Shown here piece after piece: positions 48,835 through 58,082 of a stretch of DNA of 64,000 nt. Below the pieces are notes generated by a model. It was given only the letters and a program-made list of their open reading frames with translations. It had not been told where the DNA came from and made no database searches. Made by a program: the position numbers and the translations under genes. Each line of letters opens with the position of its first letter. Within the stretch, counting starts at the first letter, position 1. Source of the stretch: a virus; IMG/VR virus record IMGVR_UViG_3300044609_000656, positions 1-64,000 of that record; one strand, given 5' to 3'.

Positions 48835-49545
48835 ATGGCAACAGAGATCATTCACGTAGAATATGAACTACCATTACCTAATAATTTTTTGGTAGATCAT
48901 TCATTTAGCGAAGGAAACACTAGAACATCTGCATATGATGGTCCAGATAAAATCTATCTTCAAATTGGTGAAGATGGAACAGAAAAGTATGGTCCATTGA
49001 TCGAAGATGATATCCTTGACGGCAGACCAATGCCAGAGGATGTTGTAGAATGGTTTGAGGTTGACTGCACAACAAATCCTTTGATTTGTCAATTAAGAGG
49101 ACAACCAATAAATGAATTAGAAGAGCAATATACTGGAGAAGTTGTACATGAACAATCTCCAGAAATTGATGGATTTCCTCAATTTACCTATCAAACACCA
49201 TTAATGCCTGGTGATATTTATGATAAGTACTCCGTAAAAGTTGTTGATGGTGAACTTACAATTAAAACCTGGACAGTAATTCAAAAATTATTGGACAGAG
49301 ATACTGATCTAACTTGGGATGATATTAGACGCCACAGAGATGGTCACTTACAAGGAACAGATGGTAGAGTTACTGAAGATATGCCACAAACATTGAAGGA
49401 TGCTTGGAAGGAATATCGTCAGAAGTTAAGAGATTTTCCAGAAATAATGCAATCTAATGGAGTTCCTCCTAATATTGCATACTATATGTTCCCAGAAAAT
49501 CCAGACGCAATAAAAGAACCAACTAATGGTGGATTAACTATTTGA
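48835..49545 (+). CDS. Virion or tail-assembly protein, 236 aa
   Basis: A soluble, acidic protein. The C-terminal part (DAWKEYRQKLRDFPEIMQS, then NIAYYMFPENPD) resembles the C-terminal region of phage tail-assembly chaperone-like proteins, where W-x-x-YR-x-x-LR is typical. The function as chaperone is a guess from this motif. It follows a perfect late box. Confidence 0.55.
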   Translation: MATEIIHVEYELPLPNNFLVDHSFSEGNTRTSAYDGPDKIYLQIGEDGTEKYGPLIEDDILDGRPMPEDVVEWFEVDCTTNPLICQLRGQPINELEEQYTGEVVHEQSPEIDGFPQFTYQTPLMPGDIYDKYSVKVVDGELTIKTWTVIQKLLDRDTDLTWDDIRRHRDGHLQGTDGRVTEDMPQTLKDAWKEYRQKLRDFPEIMQSNGVPPNIAYYMFPENPDAIKEPTNGGLTI

Positions 49546-49563
49546 TTTTGCTTTATTTTTAAT

Positions 49564-50100
49564 ATGAATCAAGATTATAAATTATACAAATTTGATTATA
49601 TAAAAGAAAATCAAGCAGAGATTATAAAGGTGGCAAGTTTTTGCCACCAATCTTTGCTTTCTGATGGATTTGGAGATACTACTTGGAATTATTATTTGTA
49701 TAATATCTTTAGTGTATCTTCTCCATCCATTCATTTTTGGAATATTTTTAAAAAACTAAATGATATAATCAGAGAAAATATAAAAGAAGATAAAGTTTGG
49801 ATGCAATCTTGGTTAAATTATCATGATTATGATCAAGTATTAGATTGGCACAATCATTCGGCACCTTATCATGGGTATGTTTCAATAGAACCTCAGGATA
49901 CAACTACTGAATTTGGAGATTGGAACATTGAAAATGAAGTAGGAAATATATATTTTGGACGTGGTAATATACGCCATAGAGTAGTTAATAAATCAAAATA
50001 TTCTGGTAAACGAATTACTATTGGATTTGATGTAATGCCAGAAAGTTGCTATGAACTTAATATGCCGACTAAAAATTATGGTTCTATTCCTTTATTGTAA
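49564..50100 (+). CDS. 2OG-Fe(II) oxygenase-like protein, 178 aa
   Basis: QSWLNYHDYDQVLDWHNHSAP has possible iron ligands His96 and His98 (HxH), then GNIRHRVV (His138) and Arg150 in GKRITIGFD. The SWLN opening and strand order fit the phage 2OG-Fe(II) oxygenase family that includes PF13759. TAATG overlap with the next oxygenase, so they form a pair. Confidence 0.6.
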   Translation: MNQDYKLYKFDYIKENQAEIIKVASFCHQSLLSDGFGDTTWNYYLYNIFSVSSPSIHFWNIFKKLNDIIRENIKEDKVWMQSWLNYHDYDQVLDWHNHSAPYHGYVSIEPQDTTTEFGDWNIENEVGNIYFGRGNIRHRVVNKSKYSGKRITIGFDVMPESCYELNMPTKNYGSIPLL

Positions 50101-50705
50101 TGTTTGAATTAAATTCAAATTTAAATGTAAAAATTAAAGTTGTTAATGGAAAGCAATTATTTGAGATAAAAAATTTTTATCTTAATCCAGATGGTGTTCG
50201 TGAGTATGCATTAAAATCAAAAAAATATACAAAAAAAGATAATCAAGATCTCTTAGCATATTCTATAGGTCGTAGAGTATGTGAGGATGATTTGAGATTA
50301 TCTTTTTTTATGAAGGATGTGTTTGAACAATTGTGCAGTCATTCTGGATGGCACATTAAATTTGAAAAAAAACATCACGAATATCGTTGGTCTGGAATGA
50401 GGTTTATGGTTAATGTCACAAACAATAAAGAAATAATAGAAGATGGAAGGGAATATATTGCCCATGTTGATGGTCCAGATAATAAATGGGCTTGTGTTGT
50501 GTATTTAAATACCCCAAATGAATGTGCTGGTGGTACTGAATTTTATTCATATGATGAAAAATATGACAGAACAAAGATTGAATATGCCTCAAAAATGGAG
50601 TATAATAAGGCAGTATTGTATGATGCAAATATGGTTCATGGAGCCATTATGGATAGAAATATGTTTAAAAATCATGATCGATTAGTCCAGATCATGTTCA
50701 TGTAA
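50100..50705 (+). CDS. 2OG-Fe(II) oxygenase-like protein (DUF6445-like)
   Basis: 201 aa. Iron site: EYIAHVDGPDN (His122, Asp124) and NMVHGAIMD (His180), then Arg194 in NHDRLVQIM. CVVYLNTPNECAGGTEFY is the usual strand pair. The substrate is unknown. The same family recurs at 63618. Confidence 0.65.
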   Translation: MFELNSNLNVKIKVVNGKQLFEIKNFYLNPDGVREYALKSKKYTKKDNQDLLAYSIGRRVCEDDLRLSFFMKDVFEQLCSHSGWHIKFEKKHHEYRWSGMRFMVNVTNNKEIIEDGREYIAHVDGPDNKWACVVYLNTPNECAGGTEFYSYDEKYDRTKIEYASKMEYNKAVLYDANMVHGAIMDRNMFKNHDRLVQIMFM

Positions 50706-50711
50706 TAAATA
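50704..50711 (+). promoter_or_regulatory. Late-type promoter box
   Basis: AATAAATA about 35-42 nt before ATG 50746, overlapping the stop of the previous gene. Confidence 0.4.
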
Positions 50712-50745
50712 CACAGGATTAATAATTTTTAACTGAGGTTATCTA

Positions 50746-51870
50746 ATGAGATCAAAAGCATTTTTTATTAATGGTGGAGCTGGCAGAGTTGTTTGTTCTA
50801 TCCCTGCACTTGAAAAATATGCAGAAACCCATGATGATTTTATAATTGTTTGTGAGGGGGGAACAGATTTTTTTAAGGGACATCCCGTACTTCATAATAA
50901 AGTTTATGACAATTGGCATAAGGGACTTTTTGAAGAATATATTAAACCTAGAGATTGTGTAAGTCCTGAACCCTATAGAGAGTGGAATTACTATAATCAA
51001 AAATGTAGCTTGTCTCAAGCTTTTGATATTATCATTAATAATCTTGATGAACCAAGAGAACTTAAAGATCCATCTATACATTTGAGCAAGATGGAAGCAA
51101 TTACTGGATTTAATACTATAGAAGAAGTTAAAACAGTAACTGGGAAAGATAAAGTACTAGTTGTCCAACCTTTTGGTAGATCTATTGAACAAGTAGGAAG
51201 TGATTTTATTGCTGATCCATCCTCAAGAAGTTTTTCTTTAACAAGTATTGTTGATATTATCAATGAACTTAAGAAGGATTATGGTATTGTTATTATGAGT
51301 GAAGTTCATTTTCCACTAGAAGAGAATGAAGAAAATTCTAATTATAAAGTTGCCAGACCCCAAATCACGGACATTAGACTTTGGGCTGGAATTATAAATG
51401 CTGCAGACCATTTCTTGGGGTGTGATAGTGTTGGACAACATATTGCAAAGGCATTTGGTAAAACTGCAACCGTTGTAACTGGTTCTACATATCCAATTAA
51501 TATATCTTATCCAAATAGTAAAGATTTTGATATAATTGATATTGGATTTGATAGAAGGAAATATGCCCCAATTAGAATTTCTATGGATGAGGAAGTTGAT
51601 AGATATAATGATCAGGCAATGGAAATGACAAAAGAACAGATAAAAACTGTCATTGAATCTGTTCGTAAAAGAATGGGCAAATCTGTTGCCTATACAAATT
51701 ATAATAATACCAGAAACACTCAACCAACAACTCCCCCATTAAACTTGCCTTCTGGCAATAATAAACCTATGATTAAAAAATCTAAAGGATTTTTGAATCA
51801 ACTTCAAAATACATCTTCAAATTCAAATTTAAATTCTCAAGTAACTGACGTTCTAAAAAATCTTAAGTGA
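50746..51870 (+). CDS. GT9-like (heptosyltransferase-type) protein
   Basis: 374 aa. The C-terminal half of a GT-B fold is seen: DHFLGCDSVGQHIAKAFGKTATVVTGSTYP, close to the GT9 motif where a D-T/S-G-x-x-H-x-A-A-A segment binds the nucleotide sugar. The last 70 residues are Asn/Thr/Ser/Pro-rich and probably disordered. With the heptose genes downstream, a heptosyltransferase role is attractive but not proven. It starts a new operon with a weak late box. Confidence 0.6.
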   Translation: MRSKAFFINGGAGRVVCSIPALEKYAETHDDFIIVCEGGTDFFKGHPVLHNKVYDNWHKGLFEEYIKPRDCVSPEPYREWNYYNQKCSLSQAFDIIINNLDEPRELKDPSIHLSKMEAITGFNTIEEVKTVTGKDKVLVVQPFGRSIEQVGSDFIADPSSRSFSLTSIVDIINELKKDYGIVIMSEVHFPLEENEENSNYKVARPQITDIRLWAGIINAADHFLGCDSVGQHIAKAFGKTATVVTGSTYPINISYPNSKDFDIIDIGFDRRKYAPIRISMDEEVDRYNDQAMEMTKEQIKTVIESVRKRMGKSVAYTNYNNTRNTQPTTPPLNLPSGNNKPMIKKSKGFLNQLQNTSSNSNLNSQVTDVLKNLK

Positions 51871-51880
51871 GGAATAATAT

Positions 51881-53686
51881 ATGACACAATGGATTGCTGC
51901 TGTTGCCAGAGGGCATAACTCTGGCATTTGTTTACTTAAAGATGGTGAACTGGTTATTTCTATAGAAGAAGAGAGATTATCCAGGCATAAGTATGATGGT
52001 GGACCTCTTGCCTCTATGGTAAAGATATTAGAATATACTGATAAACTTGACTATCTTGTAATTGCACATACTCAACCACTTGGAGATTCTGGAAGAATTG
52101 ATTTTACTGGAGATGATATCTATACGGGACTTGCAAGAAAGCTTGGACTGATTAGTAGAAATGAAGATCCATATAATCATCCTCAAGTAATTGATTTGAG
52201 TAGAACCCATCATAAATTACATGCTGCCTGTGCTTTTTACAGATCTGGATTTGATAGTGCTGTGTCTTTAGTTGTTGATGGTGCTGGAACATTCATCCCG
52301 ATGAGCTTTGGTAGAAAAAATGAATTAGAAATGACTTGGGAGTTGGAGTCAATATTTTCTTGTGGGTATCCTGCAAATTTTAAAACATTATATAAACACC
52401 AAGCGGGAAGAGGTCCTTGGGGGTCTGCTAAAATTAAAGAATTTCCCAGCGACGGTGAGGGTGAAGAAGGTACTCATGAATTAATTCTTGATGAGAGTGC
52501 TGGAATTACAAAGGCATATGAAGCAGTAACTCAGTATTGTGGATGGGCACCTATTGAAGCTGGTAAAACTATGGGTTTATTCCCATACGGAAAACCAAAT
52601 AAAAATGTACCAAAAATTTATACTGATGGTGGTGGTGGGTCTTGGAAAACTGCTGATAGAAATGTTATAGTTCCAACTTATCCGAATGGTGCTGTTGTTA
52701 ATGAAGGTCGATATGAATTTCTAACCACCCCCAAAGATTGTGAGGATTTAACTAAACTTCAAAATAGAAGAGATTTGGCATATGCCATTCAGGTAGAATC
52801 TCAACAAATGGTTCTTGATTTGATTTATAAAGCCGTTGAGATTTCTGGTAATAAAAATGTTGTTCTTTCTGGTGGATATGGATTAAATTGTGTTGCTAAT
52901 TACTGGTATCTTGATAAACTTAAAAAAGATGGTATAAATCTTTTTGTTGAACCTGTCAGTAATGATGCTGGAACTGCAATTGGAGCAGCTCTTTTAATTC
53001 ATCATCAAATAAATGGTAATATGAATATTATGAATAGAATTACTAATCTATATTATGGTCCAGAATATAATTATTCTGATGAAGAAATTGAAGACACCTG
53101 TAACAAATATGGTGCTACTAAAATAATTGAAGGAGTTCAGTATAGTGATGTTGTAAAATTAATTACTGAAAAAAATATTGTTGCTTTGTTCCAAGGGAAA
53201 TCGGAAGCGGGACCTAGAGCACTGGGTAATCGATCTATTCTATATGATCCAAGAGACCTAAATGGTAAAGACCATGTAAATCTTGTAAAACGAAGAGAAT
53301 ACTTCCGCCCATTTGCTGGGTCAATTCTTAAAGAGCATGTTCATGATTGGTTTGATCTTCGTGGAATGGAAGATACTCCATTTATGATGTATGCTGTTAA
53401 GTGTCAGGATGGAATTGAAGAAAAAATACCTGCAATTATTCATGTTGATGGTACTTGTAGAATCCAAACAGTTACTGAAGATGTTAATCTCCATTATTAT
53501 GGATTAATTAATGAATTTTATAATCAAACTGGATGCCCAATAATTTTTAATACATCATTTAATTTAGGTGGAGAACCTTTGGTTGAAACTTTAGATGATG
53601 CTCTTCGCACACTTGCAAATTCTAAAATTGAATACCTATATCTTCCAGAATATAATAGGTTAATTGTAGTAAAAAATACTGATTGA
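51881..53686 (+). CDS. Carbamoyltransferase, NodU/TobZ family, two-domain
   Basis: 601 aa. N-terminal Kae1-like domain: GHNSGICLLKDG, HHKLHAACAFYRSGFD, AGKTMGLFPYG and LSGGYGLNCVANYWYL, then SNDAGTAIGAA. C-terminal YrdC-like domain: KSEAGPRALGNRSIL, RRPFAG-type RREYFRPFAG, CRIQTV and NTSFNLGGEPLVET. In this family one domain makes carbamoyl-AMP from carbamoyl phosphate and the other moves it to a hydroxyl of a sugar or similar. The acceptor is unknown. Three homologues lie within 9 kb. Confidence 0.88.
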   Translation: MTQWIAAVARGHNSGICLLKDGELVISIEEERLSRHKYDGGPLASMVKILEYTDKLDYLVIAHTQPLGDSGRIDFTGDDIYTGLARKLGLISRNEDPYNHPQVIDLSRTHHKLHAACAFYRSGFDSAVSLVVDGAGTFIPMSFGRKNELEMTWELESIFSCGYPANFKTLYKHQAGRGPWGSAKIKEFPSDGEGEEGTHELILDESAGITKAYEAVTQYCGWAPIEAGKTMGLFPYGKPNKNVPKIYTDGGGGSWKTADRNVIVPTYPNGAVVNEGRYEFLTTPKDCEDLTKLQNRRDLAYAIQVESQQMVLDLIYKAVEISGNKNVVLSGGYGLNCVANYWYLDKLKKDGINLFVEPVSNDAGTAIGAALLIHHQINGNMNIMNRITNLYYGPEYNYSDEEIEDTCNKYGATKIIEGVQYSDVVKLITEKNIVALFQGKSEAGPRALGNRSILYDPRDLNGKDHVNLVKRREYFRPFAGSILKEHVHDWFDLRGMEDTPFMMYAVKCQDGIEEKIPAIIHVDGTCRIQTVTEDVNLHYYGLINEFYNQTGCPIIFNTSFNLGGEPLVETLDDALRTLANSKIEYLYLPEYNRLIVVKNTD

Positions 53687-53688
53687 TT

Positions 53689-54096
53689 ATGAAAAAAATC
53701 TTTGTTAATGGAACTTTTGATATTTTACACCTGGGACACTTGCAATTATTAAACTTTGCAAAGTCCTATGGTGATTATTTGATCGTTGCCATAGACACTG
53801 ATGAAAGAGTAAAGGAAAAAAAAGGTCAATTCAGACCAATACATAATCAAGATGAACGCAGATTCTTTTTAAGGATGTTAAAACCTGTTGACCAAGTTGA
53901 ATTGTTTTCTACTGATGAAGAGTTGGAAAATTTGATAAAAGGATTTAATCCCGATATAATGATTGTAGGCAGCGATTATAAAAATAAAAAAGTAATCGGA
54001 AGCGAATATGCAAAACAATTAAAATTTTTCGATAGAATTCATGGATATTCAACAACAAAAACAATTCAAAGTATTATTGATCGGGGAAACCTGTGA
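53689..54096 (+). CDS. Heptose-1-phosphate nucleotidyltransferase-like (HldE C-domain/TagD type)
   Basis: 135 aa from ATG 53689; a TTG six bases upstream is possible. Cytidylyltransferase fold: FVNGTFDILHLGHLQLL (HxGH motif), RVKEKKGQFRP, and GYSTTKTIQSI. It resembles the nucleotidyltransferase domain of HldE/RfaE more than the kinase part, which is encoded separately by the next gene. It would couple a sugar phosphate to AMP or CMP. It overlaps the kinase gene by 56 nt. Confidence 0.75.
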   Translation: MKKIFVNGTFDILHLGHLQLLNFAKSYGDYLIVAIDTDERVKEKKGQFRPIHNQDERRFFLRMLKPVDQVELFSTDEELENLIKGFNPDIMIVGSDYKNKKVIGSEYAKQLKFFDRIHGYSTTKTIQSIIDRGNL

Positions 54097-54814
54097 GGAT
54101 GAATATGTTTATGGAACAGTAGATAGAATTAGTCCAGAAGCTCCTGTTCCTGTTCTAAGTTATGAGAGAACAGAAACCTCTTTAGGTATGTCTGCAAATG
54201 TCAAAAAAAATTTAGAATCTTTTGGAGTATTTGTAAATCATATTACAAATAAAAATCGTATTATTAAAAGGCGAATAGTAGATAAAAATAGCAATCAACA
54301 ATTACTTAGGATTGATGATGAAGATAAAGTTGATCCACTTAGAGTATCTGAAGTTAAATCTGCATTTCTTCACATGCAATATGATGCTGTTGTAATATCT
54401 GATTATGATAAGGGGTATTTAACAACTAATGATCTGGAGGTTTTTTGCCAAAATTTTTCTGGACCAGTTTTTATTGATACTAAAAAAACCTCGTTGTTTA
54501 GTTATCCAAATGTATTTTTTAAAATTAATCAAAAGGAATATAGTAGACTTTTAAAAAAACCAGATAAAGAAAATCTTATTATCACTCTTGGTGAAAATGG
54601 AGCATCATATATGGATAACCTTTATTTTACGGAAAAAGTAAATGTATTTGATGTAGTTGGTGCTGGAGATACTTTTTTATCTGCATTGACTTATGCTTAT
54701 TTGAGATATCAAGATATTACTTCTGCTATTGTTATTGCAAACAAAGCATCTGCAATAGCAGTTCAAAATTATGGATGCTACGTTCTTACTGAATCTGATA
54801 TTGAGGGATTATGA
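54041..54814 (+). CDS. PfkB-type heptose kinase-like (HldE N-domain)
   Basis: 257 aa. VLLIGETCEDEYVYGTVDRI then SPEAPVPVL (the RfaE1 hallmark), SLGMSANVKKNL, and the catalytic DVVGAGDTFLSAL near the C-terminus. Shorter than HldE N-domains (about 315). It would phosphorylate a heptose phosphate at C1. Its start lies inside the previous gene in another frame, and its stop couples to the next gene (ATGA). Confidence 0.78.
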   Translation: MDIQQQKQFKVLLIGETCEDEYVYGTVDRISPEAPVPVLSYERTETSLGMSANVKKNLESFGVFVNHITNKNRIIKRRIVDKNSNQQLLRIDDEDKVDPLRVSEVKSAFLHMQYDAVVISDYDKGYLTTNDLEVFCQNFSGPVFIDTKKTSLFSYPNVFFKINQKEYSRLLKKPDKENLIITLGENGASYMDNLYFTEKVNVFDVVGAGDTFLSALTYAYLRYQDITSAIVIANKASAIAVQNYGCYVLTESDIEGL

Positions 54815-55887
54815 ATTACATTGGAATTAATCTGAGTCATGATGCTTCAATTACTATAGTTGATGGTACTGGAAAAATTGATACACATTTAAGTGAAGAG
54901 AGACTTAGTAGGATAAAAAAAGATGGGTGGCCTTCAAAAGTATTTGAATTTTTATCCCATAAATTTTTTGAATATGATAATTATTGTTTTTGTTCTCTAT
55001 CCTACTATTCAAAAAAGTATCAACATATTGTTGACGATATGTGGGCATTTTATAGGAACGTTATTACAAAAGTTATGACCAACAAAATTGGTTATAATAA
55101 TTTAAATCAATTGACTAATATGATGTCTATATCTGATAAGCATCATATTTTACATGCCTGCACTGGATTTTATAATTCTGGATTTGATAAAGCTGTAGTA
55201 ATTGTAGTTGATGGTCTTGGAAATGAAACTACAACTGGATTTGGTAATTTGGACGACCATGAATTTGAATCTGTATATATTGTAGAGTATCCAGATAAAT
55301 TTAATTTAATACATTGTGGTACTAGTTTAAAATATAGTACTATATCAAAGAATAATTCCGAGCATCATGGTGAGTGGGATATGGGTATTGGCATGGCATA
55401 TCCTGCAGTTGCATCTCATCTTGGTCTTGGATCTCAAAATTCTGGAAAATTGATGGGATTATCGTCATATGGTGAATATGATCCCAATATTAAATCTTTT
55501 TTAAATTTAGATGGCACAATAAATTCTAAATTATTCTATAAGTCTACATTTGGTGCCAATCTAATTCCATATGATTATATTGACTTTGGTGCAAATGATG
55601 CTAGTATATGGATGAACAATAAAAATAAATTTAAAATAGCAGCAAATTTAGCATATAGAATGCAAAAGGATTTTGAATCATATATGTCAAATTTAATTTT
55701 AAAATCTTATCAGTTTACTGGAATAAAAAAAATAGTCTTGAGTGGTGGGTGTGCTTTAAATTGTGTTGCTAACTACGAATATCTAAATATTCTTCCAAAA
55801 GATGTTGAATTATACATAGAACCAATGTGTGGAGATGAAGGGACATCTCTTGGATATGCTCAATTTACATATCACTCAAACATATAA
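54811..55887 (+). CDS. Carbamoyltransferase homologue with only the Kae1-like domain
   Basis: 358 aa. All N-domain blocks are kept: LSHDASITIVDG, HHILHACTGFYNSGFD, SGKLMGLSSYG, LSGGCALNCVANYEYL and GDEGTSLGYA. It stops there, without the C-terminal YrdC-like domain (no GPRALGNRSI or FNTSFN block). It is not a frameshift remnant that I can see: the following DNA encodes another gene. Alone it should not make carbamoyl-AMP, so it may use the product of a two-domain partner or do something else. ATGA-coupled to the kinase. Confidence 0.8.
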   Translation: MNYIGINLSHDASITIVDGTGKIDTHLSEERLSRIKKDGWPSKVFEFLSHKFFEYDNYCFCSLSYYSKKYQHIVDDMWAFYRNVITKVMTNKIGYNNLNQLTNMMSISDKHHILHACTGFYNSGFDKAVVIVVDGLGNETTTGFGNLDDHEFESVYIVEYPDKFNLIHCGTSLKYSTISKNNSEHHGEWDMGIGMAYPAVASHLGLGSQNSGKLMGLSSYGEYDPNIKSFLNLDGTINSKLFYKSTFGANLIPYDYIDFGANDASIWMNNKNKFKIAANLAYRMQKDFESYMSNLILKSYQFTGIKKIVLSGGCALNCVANYEYLNILPKDVELYIEPMCGDEGTSLGYAQFTYHSNI

Positions 55888-55906
55888 TACTTGGAGGTAT
55901 ATTAAA

Positions 55907-56239
55907 ATGAAAACATATTGTATTGATATTGATGGTGTAATTGCTAAACAAAATGGGATATGCAAAACTTGTAAATATGAGTCATCTGTTCCTATAATAG
56001 AAAATATTGAAAGGATAAACAAATTATATGATGAAGGTCATATAATCAAATATTTTACTGCAAGAGGTATGGGAACATATCAAGATGACGCTAAACTTGC
56101 TTCTGCAAGGTGGAAAGACTTTACTGAACTTCAATTAAGAATTTGGGGATGCAAATATCATTATCTTATTATGGGTAAGCCATCTGCGGACTACTATATA
56201 GATGATAAAGCAATAAATTCAGATGACTTCTTTAAATAA
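55907..56239 (+). CDS. HAD-type phosphatase, short
   Basis: 110 aa from ATG 55907, supported by GGAGGT 8-10 nt upstream (55893-55898); an ATG at 55829 lies inside the previous gene. HAD motifs: CIDIDGVIA with the two Asp (7 and 9 region), FTARGM as motif II, and GKPSADYYIDDKA as motifs III/IV. It is close to small phosphatases in capsule or heptose loci. It could play the role of a heptose bisphosphate phosphatase (GmhB is longer), but this is inference from context. Confidence 0.65.
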   Translation: MKTYCIDIDGVIAKQNGICKTCKYESSVPIIENIERINKLYDEGHIIKYFTARGMGTYQDDAKLASARWKDFTELQLRIWGCKYHYLIMGKPSADYYIDDKAINSDDFFK

Positions 56240-56576
56240 GTTTGTCCCCAAAGGATGGGGATATGAAAAATGGATAGTCAATAATGAAAGGTATTGTGGT
56301 AAACTTTTATTTTTTGAAAGAAATAAGAGATGTTCTTGGCATTATCATAAGATTAAAGAAGAAACATTTTATTTACAGAGTGGCAAAATATATTTGTGGT
56401 ATGGATGGGATGATGATTTAGCAAAAGCAAACATGAAAATATTAGAACCAGGAGATGCATTTCATGTTTCTGTGGGTCTTAAGCATCAGATGATTGCTCT
56501 AGAAGATTCTGAATTATTTGAATTTTCTACGGAGCATTTTGAAGAAGATAGTTACAGGATTATTCTGGGAGATTAA
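56223..56576 (+). CDS. Cupin protein, sugar-isomerase-like
   Basis: 117 aa. KPWGYE-type opening KGWGYEKWIVN, metal-binding WHYHKIKEETFYL, GDAFHVSVGLKHQMIAL. This is a single cupin like the C-terminal domain of type II mannose-6-phosphate isomerases. It may isomerise or bind a sugar phosphate. It overlaps the HAD gene by 17 nt and the convergent epimerase gene by 17 nt. Confidence 0.7.
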   Translation: MTSLNKFVPKGWGYEKWIVNNERYCGKLLFFERNKRCSWHYHKIKEETFYLQSGKIYLWYGWDDDLAKANMKILEPGDAFHVSVGLKHQMIALEDSELFEFSTEHFEEDSYRIILGD

Positions 56577-57372
56577 TATATTCTTCAATACTTTTAAATT
56601 TATAATTACCAATCCACTTCATATCTGCACATGTATATGTTTGGTATTTGCCTTTTAAATGATCTGGAAAGGGAATGGTATTAATAGTGCCATTCTCTTT
56701 TTTTGCAACTAACTCTGCAACATGTTTAAATGATACTGGAGACCCTGTTCCAAGGTCGTAGATGCCGCTTCCAGCGTTGTTATGGAGAACAATATTAACA
56801 ACGTCATCAACGCACACAAAGTCTCTCAGGAAGCGATCAGAACCTTCAAAAAGATTCAATTGACCAGATTCTTTAACTTCCTTTGTAAATTTACTTACAG
56901 GACTTGCTTGGTTACCTTTGTGGTCTTCTCCATCACCATATACATTAAAGTACCTAAATCCCTGCACAAGAGGAAATTTTTCTATGTTATCTAAGACTGT
57001 ATAATCAACCTGTAGTTTTGAAATGGCATATTGATTTAAAGGATTGATTGATCCTTTTGTTTGATGAATACTTTGATTGCCATAAACTGATGCTGACGAA
57101 GCATACTTCACTGGAATCTCATATTCAATTGCTTTGTTTAAAAGGGCGCATGAAAAGGCTACATTATAGTGCCAAAGTTTTTGTAAATCCTTTTCTGTAG
57201 TTGATGAAATTGCCCCTTGATGAAGGATTAGACTGACATTTTTCCAATCATCAAAATCTTTAAACAGACGCCAAGAATCTTCTTGATCAATTAAAAGTAT
57301 ATCTTCACCAGTATTTAACTTATTTGCAAAATGACTTCCAATAAATCCTGACGAACCAGTAAGTATGATCAT
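56560..57372 (-). CDS. ADP-heptose 6-epimerase-like (HldD family)
   Basis: 270 aa. Family-specific stretches are clear: LTGSSGFIGSHF, HQGAISSTTEKD, SSASVYGNQ (Ser93 region), QYAISKL (Tyr115, Lys119), GFRYFNVYGDGEDHKGNQAS and RFLRDFVCVDDV. HldD converts ADP-D-glycero- to ADP-L-glycero-manno-heptose. With the kinase and nucleotidyltransferase genes nearby, it suggests a nucleotide-heptose route. It is on the minus strand, convergent with the island. Confidence 0.85.
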   Translation of the reverse strand: MIILTGSSGFIGSHFANKLNTGEDILLIDQEDSWRLFKDFDDWKNVSLILHQGAISSTTEKDLQKLWHYNVAFSCALLNKAIEYEIPVKYASSASVYGNQSIHQTKGSINPLNQYAISKLQVDYTVLDNIEKFPLVQGFRYFNVYGDGEDHKGNQASPVSKFTKEVKESGQLNLFEGSDRFLRDFVCVDDVVNIVLHNNAGSGIYDLGTGSPVSFKHVAELVAKKENGTINTIPFPDHLKGKYQTYTCADMKWIGNYKFKSIEEYINLPE

Positions 57373-57386
57373 AATTTTCCTATTAT

Positions 57387-57394
57387 AATAAATA
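57387..57394 (+). promoter_or_regulatory. Late-type promoter box
   Basis: AATAAATA 30-37 nt before ATG 57424. Confidence 0.45.
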
Positions 57395-57423
57395 ATAACA
57401 TAAAAAAGTCTAAAAGTATATCC

Positions 57424-58080
57424 ATGGCGTTTGGATCTCTAGCATCATACCCAACCACAGATAATTTTGCTCATATACTTTACACATCACCTTCATCGAA
57501 TTTTGTAGAAGGTAAAGTTTACGCTGTTAATATGAGTTCTGTTCCAGTAAAAATTAGGGTTGCAGTTCTGGGAACCGCTAATATAAACGACCTAGCAATA
57601 TCAGATTACATTATATATAATCATTTAATACCAACTGGTGATAGATTTATATCTGATGGAATATTTTTAAAGAATGGTGAATCTGTTGTGGTACGTGCAG
57701 ATTCTCCAGGTGTAAAATTTAGTTTTCGTGGATCTGAAGTTGGTTTAACAACCACTGTTTGTGGAATTATATCAGCATTCAGTCCATCAACAAGTTTAAA
57801 AATAGGTGCAGGTCAGACTGTGTTTAATCTACCAGTATCGATGGTAGAAACTGACGCTAATCTGTATATTACAAACACTTCTCCAGATTATGTTGAAGTA
57901 AGTGTTGGTATTGGAACTACTATTGGCTCCAATCATTATTTGGTGTATAATCAAAGAGTAGAACCTGGACACTTTTTCTGTCAAGACGATATTAAGTTGG
58001 GCGCAGGGGAGATTATTTTTGTCAAGTCTACTTCAACGAATGTAAACATTGTCGCATTAGGAAAAACAACTCATAGGTAA
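57424..58080 (+). CDS. Virion structural protein with internal duplication, 218 aa
   Basis: Two similar halves are seen: YIIYNHLIPTGDRFISDG then LKNGESVVVRAD in the first, HYLVYNQRVEPGHFFCQDD then LGAGEIIFVKS in the second. Each is a small beta domain as in phage head-fibre or adaptor proteins. The late box fits. The exact position in the virion is unknown. Confidence 0.65.
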   Translation: MAFGSLASYPTTDNFAHILYTSPSSNFVEGKVYAVNMSSVPVKIRVAVLGTANINDLAISDYIIYNHLIPTGDRFISDGIFLKNGESVVVRADSPGVKFSFRGSEVGLTTTVCGIISAFSPSTSLKIGAGQTVFNLPVSMVETDANLYITNTSPDYVEVSVGIGTTIGSNHYLVYNQRVEPGHFFCQDDIKLGAGEIIFVKSTSTNVNIVALGKTTHR

Positions 58081-58082
58081 TA

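Noticed and set aside
53689-54814. Programmed frameshift fusing the nucleotidyltransferase and kinase
   Set aside because: The frames overlap by 56 nt, but there is no clear slippery site with a following structure. The first protein also ends at the normal domain end, so two separate genes are more likely.
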